Shown piece after piece: positions 5,921-9,910 of a stretch of 9,910 nt of DNA (positions are counted from its first letter, which is position 1; each line of letters opens with the position of its first letter). A program made the translations under genes and the position numbers. The stretch lies in contig DAHXOQ010000090.1 in the NCBI GenBank assembly GCA_027364815.1, forward strand, positions 1-9,910, written 5' to 3'. The notes under the pieces are model-generated. The model did no database searches and had not been told where the DNA came from. It was given only the letters and a program-made list of their open reading frames with translations. Origin of the DNA: Acidobacteriaceae bacterium (GTDB lineage: Bacteria > Acidobacteriota > Terriglobia > Terriglobales > Acidobacteriaceae).

Positions 5921-7264
5921 ATGGAAGGCAAGAACGAGCAAGTTGCAATATCCTTTGGGAAAGCAGTAATCATCTCTTCCTTATTAGTCGTGACTTTCAT
6001 TCCCGGTGCGCGCCCTGCGTTTGCCATCAAGCTGGCTGAGACCAGCATGAATAAAGTGAAGAGCTGCAAGCTGGAGTCCTCCAACGAGAGCGATTGCACC
6101 GCTTCCGCCGGCTCTGTCGATACTGCTGCATCATTGTCCCCTGGAACGGGTGAAGATCCACAGTCTCCAGCTCCCGCACAAACTGCGCCGGCTCAACCTG
6201 CACCCGCACCGGCTGCCAGCTCACCCACCTGGAGCCTCGGGCCCATCGAATTCAGTGGACTCATCGACGGCTACTACAGCTACAACTACAACCGTCCCGC
6301 CAATTCCGCGAATGGTCAGGTGAATGATTATTACAACTTCAACGACAAAACCGACCAGTTCAATCTCAGCATGGCCAAGCTGACGCTCAACCACGATCCG
6401 GATCCCGTTGGCGTGCGTCTGGATTTGATCTTCGGGCGCACGAACGTACTCATCAATCAGATTGGTGGCAGCTCTTCTGACAATGGCAACTACATTGAAC
6501 AGGCCTTCATCAGCTTCAAGCCATCCAAAGCCAGGGGACTCGAACTCGACTTCGGAAAATTCGTCACCTCGGCAGGCGCTGAAGTCATTGAGTCCAAGGA
6601 CAACTGGAATTACTCGCGCTCACTGCTCTTTACTTACGCTGTTCCATACTTCCATTTCGGTTTGCGCTCCTCCATGCCGGTAACTAAAACCTGGACTGCC
6701 GGCATTCAACTTGTGAATGGCTGGAATACCATTTCAAAATCGAATGGCGGCGTGACGGTTGGCGTCACTAGCGCTTACACCAAAACAAAATACACTTGGA
6801 GCGCCAACTTCTACTCCGGACCTGAGAACACCGGAACGCAGCAAGGCTACAGAAACCTCATCGATACCCCCCTGCTATTGACTCCCACCGCCAAATTCAA
6901 CGCTTACTTGAACTACGATTACGGCCAGAATCGCGATTCCGCTTCTTCACAGGGAAATACCAATCTGAATCACTGGCAGGGTTTTGCCGGCGCGGTTCAC
7001 CAGCAGTTGAATGGCAAAAACGCGCTCTCCGCCCGTGCTGAATATTTCTATGACCCGCAGGGATTCATGACCGGCAAATCACAAAAGCTCAAGGAAGCTA
7101 CGGCAACCTACGAGTACAAATGGCTCGAGGGTCTGCTGACCAGGATCGAGTATCGGCACGACTGGTCGAATATCAATTCATTCCACAAGGGCGATACCAG
7201 ATTAGTTGATGCGCAAACCACGCTCACCGCTGGCTTCGTCGCATTCTTTGGCCCAAAACGCTAA
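5921..7264 (+). CDS. Outer-membrane beta-barrel protein, BBP2/OmpL-like (second copy)
   Basis: This 447-residue barrel is predicted from ATG 5921. GGAGGG (5912-5917) just upstream favours this start over the in-frame GTG at 5891. The signal peptide runs to residue 35 with hydrophobic core AVIISSLLVVTFIPG and an AFA cleavage site. Residues 36-78 are polar, and 79-100 form a Pro/Ala/Gln linker probably spanning periplasmic space. The barrel starts at GPIEFSGLIDGYYSYNY (107-123). Typical BBP2-type segments follow: VGVRLDLIFGRTN (163-175), YIEQAFISFKPS (191-202), DFGKFVTSAGAEVIE (210-224) and NWNYSRSLLFTYAVPYFHFG (228-247). It ends in FFGPKR, not in a terminal Phe. Same general class as the preceding barrel, but clearly diverged in sequence and length, so an old duplication or separate acquisition rather than a recent copy. 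It probably passes small solutes; specificity is unknown. Confidence 0.82.
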   Translation: MEGKNEQVAISFGKAVIISSLLVVTFIPGARPAFAIKLAETSMNKVKSCKLESSNESDCTASAGSVDTAASLSPGTGEDPQSPAPAQTAPAQPAPAPAASSPTWSLGPIEFSGLIDGYYSYNYNRPANSANGQVNDYYNFNDKTDQFNLSMAKLTLNHDPDPVGVRLDLIFGRTNVLINQIGGSSSDNGNYIEQAFISFKPSKARGLELDFGKFVTSAGAEVIESKDNWNYSRSLLFTYAVPYFHFGLRSSMPVTKTWTAGIQLVNGWNTISKSNGGVTVGVTSAYTKTKYTWSANFYSGPENTGTQQGYRNLIDTPLLLTPTAKFNAYLNYDYGQNRDSASSQGNTNLNHWQGFAGAVHQQLNGKNALSARAEYFYDPQGFMTGKSQKLKEATATYEYKWLEGLLTRIEYRHDWSNINSFHKGDTRLVDAQTTLTAGFVAFFGPKR

Positions 7265-7280
7265 TCAACATCTCAATGCT

Positions 7281-7350
7281 CCCCACACTCCAGAATGGCA
7301 AATCACAAGCCATACCAGGCTCAGCCAAGTAAACTGGAGTGCGTAAGGGG
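7281..7350 (+). promoter_or_regulatory. Leader hairpin that may mask the ribosome-binding site of the next gene
   Basis: CACTCCAG (7286-7293) is exactly complementary to CTGGAGTG (7334-7341). Across an uneven internal loop, CCCC (7281-7284) can also pair with GGGG (7347-7350), which is the likely Shine-Dalgarno core of the membrane protein gene at 7362. The apical loop is about 40 bases. The pairing is visible; control of translation is inference. No T-run follows, so it is a poor terminator for the barrel gene. Confidence 0.4.
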
Positions 7351-7361
7351 AAACGGGTTTG

Positions 7362-8570
7362 ATGAACTTTGGCCTGGCGAAACTGCGCCGCTTCCAATTC
7401 AATCCGCCGCAGAGAATTGCGGCTGCTCTGCTTCTGCTTTTCCTCGCGCAGGGACTATGGCTCATTAACCAGCAATCTCTCACCGCGCGCGATTACCAGT
7501 ACGCCCGCTGCGGCCGTGAAGTCTGGAAACATTCTTCGCCCATCTCCGGCTACTACACAAGTTGCGGCAACATACACGACGGCATCCTCACCTATCGACT
7601 CGCCGGACTTCCGCTCACACTCAACTACTACTTTGAGCGCGCGCTCGATCTCACCCGCAAGCCTGAAGATCGCGTCATCCAAACCAATGGCGAAGTCAGC
7701 AACTGGGAGATGCGCCACCAGCTCACACACGTCCTGCTTCTGCTGCGCCTCCCATTCCTCTTCGTCGGCTTCGTGCTCGGTGCTGCCATCTGGTGGGTCA
7801 CGCGTCGCCTCTTTGGCAATTACGGCGGTTACATGGCGCTCGCTCTCTACTGCTTCTCCCCTGGAGTTCTGCGCGCCTCTGTCTCGCCCAATCCGGAACT
7901 GCTCGCCTCGCTCGCTTTTTTCGGCGGCTTCTACTCTTGCATCGGCGTCGCTCACTCCATGCTCGGCCCGCGCGCGCGCTGGCGTCCGCGCATGATCCTC
8001 CTCACGCTCGCCTTCGCCGTCGCTGCAGCTTCGCACATCGTCGCCCTCCCCCTCGCTGCGCTCTTCGGCCTCATCGCCATGCTCTGGATCGTCGAGGGCA
8101 AGCGCGGCGAAGTTCTTCCCGTCGTCCTCATCCCCGTCATCGGCGCAATCGTTCTCCTCTTTGCCGCATACAGTTTCTCCGTCGACGCCTTTAGCGCCGT
8201 CTTCCAATCCGGCTCTGCGCTGCTCTCGCTCTCCACCGCTTCAGCCCAGCATTTCTTCACCACTCTCCCCAACGCCGGCATCACCATCGGCTTCGCTGCC
8301 GCTCTCATCCTCTATCTCGGCTTTCGCCGCTCGCGCTATTTCGGCAACACCACTCCGCTCCTCTGCTTCCTCGCCCTCATCTTCCTCATCACCACCGGCG
8401 TCGCCTCTGAAACCTTTCTCTGGGCCCTCCCTTTTCTCCTCACCTTCATCGCCGGAGTCTTCGCCGACGCCTTCGAAGGCACGCGCGGCAAACTTGTCAT
8501 CGCCTCTGCCGCCGTCGTCGTCCTCGTGCAAGCCATCTTCTGCCTCCTCAGCCTCCCCGGATTAGTTTGA
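7362..8570 (+). CDS. Multi-spanning membrane protein, GT-C glycosyltransferase-like
   Basis: About 402 residues with roughly nine or ten hydrophobic segments. The layout resembles GT-C enzymes (PMT/ArnT-like, families GT39/GT83), which transfer sugars from polyprenyl-phosphate donors outside the inner membrane. An N-terminal helix (about 18-38) is followed by a long extracytoplasmic loop (about 39-122) holding TARDYQYA, where GT-C proteins often carry a catalytic acidic residue. Next comes RLPFLFVGFVLGAAIWWVTR, then RLFGNYGGYMALALYCFSPG, a stretch typical of this fold. I cannot assign the donor or acceptor, and only a single Asp is present where many relatives have an acidic pair. ATG 7362 is chosen; TTG 7359, one codon upstream, is better spaced from AAGGGG (7345-7350) and is possible. 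The 3' half is strongly C-rich with repeated ctc/atc codons. The gene follows the second barrel by about 97 bases; it could be a different polytopic protein. Confidence 0.6.
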   Translation: MNFGLAKLRRFQFNPPQRIAAALLLLFLAQGLWLINQQSLTARDYQYARCGREVWKHSSPISGYYTSCGNIHDGILTYRLAGLPLTLNYYFERALDLTRKPEDRVIQTNGEVSNWEMRHQLTHVLLLLRLPFLFVGFVLGAAIWWVTRRLFGNYGGYMALALYCFSPGVLRASVSPNPELLASLAFFGGFYSCIGVAHSMLGPRARWRPRMILLTLAFAVAAASHIVALPLAALFGLIAMLWIVEGKRGEVLPVVLIPVIGAIVLLFAAYSFSVDAFSAVFQSGSALLSLSTASAQHFFTTLPNAGITIGFAAALILYLGFRRSRYFGNTTPLLCFLALIFLITTGVASETFLWALPFLLTFIAGVFADAFEGTRGKLVIASAAVVVLVQAIFCLLSLPGLV

Positions 8571-8623
8571 TTCCTGAACATCAAAATATGCACTTGAAAA
8601 CATAAGGACTTTCTGAGCATAAT

Positions 8624-8998
8624 ATGAAAGTGAATTGGGAAGTGGGATTTCATCAGGAATTTGCTATCGAGTTGATGCAGTTTTCTGAAGTCGTAAGACA
8701 AGAAATTTTCTCGCAGGCAGGTTTCCTGAGTCATTTTGGGCCGCAGTTGGGGCGTCCCAAGGTCGACACTTTGAACGGATCTAAGCATGTAAATATGAAA
8801 GAGTTACGATTTAATTCAGACGGGGGTGTTTGGAGAATTGCGTTTGCATTCGACCAGAAGCGTCAAGCCATTCTACTCGTAGGCGGTGATAAATCCGGCG
8901 TTTCTCAGGATAAATTTTATCGTCGACTGATTGAGATTGCTGACCGTCGATTCGATCAACACCAAAAGTCTATTTCTGCCGAAGGGGGTAAAAGTTAA
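8624..8998 (+). CDS. RelE/HigB-like toxin of a type II toxin-antitoxin system
   Basis: This 124-residue protein matches the phage-derived Gp49/HigB-like branch of the RelE superfamily. Members of this branch typically cut mRNA on the ribosome and stop translation until neutralised by the antitoxin. Visible signatures are LGRPKVDTLNGSKHVNMKEL (42-61), WRIAFAFD (70-77), AILLVGGDKSG (82-92) and the final helix FYRRLIEIADRRFDQH (98-113). The length is normal to slightly long for the group. Toxin-first order, with the antitoxin overlapping by one base, is the HigBA pattern. Its codons are visibly richer in A/T than those of the GC-rich genes on both sides, suggesting transfer. Shine-Dalgarno support is weak: AAGGA at 8604-8608 is 15 bases from the ATG. 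ParE-type gyrase poisoning is an alternative but fits the motifs less well. Confidence 0.87.
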   Translation: MKVNWEVGFHQEFAIELMQFSEVVRQEIFSQAGFLSHFGPQLGRPKVDTLNGSKHVNMKELRFNSDGGVWRIAFAFDQKRQAILLVGGDKSGVSQDKFYRRLIEIADRRFDQHQKSISAEGGKS

Positions 8999-9426
8999 TG
9001 GGGTATTTTACAGTTTCATTGCAAGAGATGCTCGCACGTGAGTCAGAGGCAACACGCCACAGAGTTAAGATGCGTACAGCTGATTTAATTGCAGAGGAGT
9101 TAGAACTCCGCGAACTCCGCCGTCTTCGCAAACTCACACAGGCGCGCCTCTCAAAGAAACTCAAAATCGGACAGGAAGGCGTCTCCCGCATCGAAAAGCG
9201 TTCCGACCTCTACCTCTCAACTCTGCGTAGTTACGTCGAAGCAGTCGGCGGCGCACTCACGCTCATGGTCCGCTTCCCCGATCATCCCCCCGTCATTCTC
9301 ACCGGTTTCGGCGACTCCAACTCCCCCGCTAAACCAAAATCCACCAAAAAAGCCGCTCCAAAATCCATACAAAAAAAACGCCCCGGCAAGTCATCTGCGC
9401 GCAGTAAATCCCGCCGCGCAGCCTGA
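8998..9426 (+). CDS. HigA-like XRE-family antitoxin with a basic C-terminal tail
   Basis: This 142-residue protein starts at ATG 8998, overlapping the toxin stop by one base (TAATG), with AAGGGGG (8982-8988) 9 bases upstream. A helix-turn-helix of Cro/C1 (XRE) type spans about 37-84: LRELRRLRKLTQARLSKKL, then an IGQEGVSRIEKR recognition helix and STLRSYVEAVGG. It should bind the toxin and repress its own operon. Residues about 85-104 form the usual short closing strand (LTLMVRFPDHPPVILTGFG). After that comes a tail of roughly 37 residues rich in Lys, Arg, Ser, Ala and Pro (106-142), longer and more basic than in most antitoxins of this family. The tail is coded in the GC-rich local style, whereas the first third is A/T-rich, so the gene looks mosaic. 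Function as antitoxin is well supported; the tail's role is open. Confidence 0.85.
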   Translation: MGYFTVSLQEMLARESEATRHRVKMRTADLIAEELELRELRRLRKLTQARLSKKLKIGQEGVSRIEKRSDLYLSTLRSYVEAVGGALTLMVRFPDHPPVILTGFGDSNSPAKPKSTKKAAPKSIQKKRPGKSSARSKSRRAA

Positions 9427-9506
9427 GCTTCTTACCGCCGTCCCATTTCCACGGGAATGATTATCTAAATTCAAGCAAAATAAGGACTTATTTCCATCTC
9501 CCCGCC

Positions 9507-9536
9507 TTGCTTAAACCCCCTCAAAAGGGTTAAAAT
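9507..9536 (+). promoter_or_regulatory. Candidate sigma-70 promoter for gyrA
   Basis: TTGCTT (9507-9512) and TAAAAT (9531-9536) are separated by 18 bases, giving an expected start near 9543 and a leader of about 70 bases before the gyrA ATG. The spacer holds an inverted repeat, TTAAaCCC (9511-9518) against GGGTTAA (9527-9533), overlapping both elements; it could be an operator. Assignment rests on match to consensus and position only. Confidence 0.5.
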
Positions 9537-9613
9537 AGATTATTCGCATCGGCTGAAAAATCAGAGTTTTACGGCCCTCATTTTCTACCACCCGTGTGCG
9601 ACAAGAAAACCTT

Positions 9614-9910
9614 ATGCCAGACGATCAGAACCCAGAGCTCCCCCTCGAAGGCGCGCCCACTCCAGGTGCACAAAACGTTATCTCCATCAACATCGAAGAA
9701 GAGATGCGTCGCTCCTATCTCGACTATTCGATGTCCGTCATCATCGGTCGCGCGCTCCCCGACGTGCGTGACGGATTGAAACCCGTCCATCGCCGCGTGC
9801 TGTTCGCGATGAACGAGCTGGGCAACGTCTGGAACAAACCCTACAAGAAGTCGGCCCGCGTGGTCGGCGACGTCATCGGTAAATACCATGCGCACGATCG
9901 CGTCGTAGAC
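9614..9910 (+). CDS. gyrA: DNA gyrase subunit A, N-terminal part (cut by the window end)
   Basis: The frame is open from ATG 9614 to the window edge (99 codons). Residues 24-90 match the GyrA winged-helix region: SINIEEEMRRSYLDYSMSVI, GRALPDVRDGLKPVHRRVLF and NKPYKKSARVVGDVIGKYH. GyrA is the DNA-breaking subunit of gyrase, which introduces negative supercoils; its active tyrosine lies beyond the window. ParC is the main alternative, but the MNELGNVWNKPYKK sequence favours GyrA. The ATG has no strong Shine-Dalgarno sequence. The last visible residues read HAHDRVVD where almost all homologues have HPHGDSAVYD, the quinolone-target segment. That is about two residues short and carries Arg near the usual Ser. 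This may be an artefact at the sequence end. gyrB is not adjacent. Confidence 0.9.
   Translation, partial: MPDDQNPELPLEGAPTPGAQNVISINIEEEMRRSYLDYSMSVIIGRALPDVRDGLKPVHRRVLFAMNELGNVWNKPYKKSARVVGDVIGKYHAHDRVVD

Noticed and set aside
7455..8207. Long minus-strand frame opposite the GT-C-like gene
   Set aside because: Glu/Asp/Gly-rich translation produced by C-rich codons on the other strand; no homology pattern.
8594..8623. Promoter-like TTGAAA and CATAAT with 18 bases between, before the toxin gene
   Set aside because: The -10 box abuts the toxin ATG, so transcription would start inside the coding region and lose the start codon. It would need a downstream start, and the next in-frame Met is at residue 18.
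1..9910. CRISPR arrays, tRNA or rRNA genes, insertion sequences, prophage genes
   Set aside because: I saw no spacer-repeat pattern, no cloverleaf-like sequence, no transposase-like protein and no phage structural genes.

Overview
The window looks like chromosomal DNA of an Acidobacteriota (Terriglobia-type) bacterium. This is inferred from two tandem outer-membrane barrels of the BBP2/OmpL-like class, a lone MacB/FtsX-type permease, an S9 peptidase and a moderately GC-rich coding style with C-ending codons. No marker in the window proves the assignment. Both ends cut through genes: an S9 peptidase at the left and gyrA at the right. The window may be a whole contig.

Layout. 1-281 (+) is the C-terminal end of an S9-type peptidase. 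402-1676 (+) is an orphan MacB-like ABC permease that overlaps a 55-residue single-pass membrane protein (1669-1836). This strand converges on a minus-strand pair: a thioredoxin-like protein (2415-1861) downstream of ruvB (3549-2500). A heptanucleotide repeat patch lies between those two. A 408-base gap with two hairpins separates ruvB from two plus-strand BBP2-type barrels (3958-5598 and 5921-7264). A strong intrinsic terminator stands between the barrels. Next are a multi-spanning membrane protein resembling GT-C glycosyltransferases (7362-8570), a HigB/HigA-like toxin-antitoxin pair (8624-9426), and the start of gyrA behind a plausible sigma-70 promoter (9614 to the window edge).

How the genes fit together. 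Much of the window concerns the envelope: the permease and its small partner, two barrels and a membrane glycosyltransferase-like protein. It also holds housekeeping DNA enzymes (RuvB, GyrA) and one probable mobile accessory unit, the toxin-antitoxin pair. No single pathway ties the window together and I see no clear multi-gene new system. The best leads are the small protein coupled to the permease, the histone-H1-like tail on the antitoxin, an aberrant quinolone-site segment at the visible end of GyrA (possibly an edge artefact), and several structured intergenic regions that may be RNA controls.
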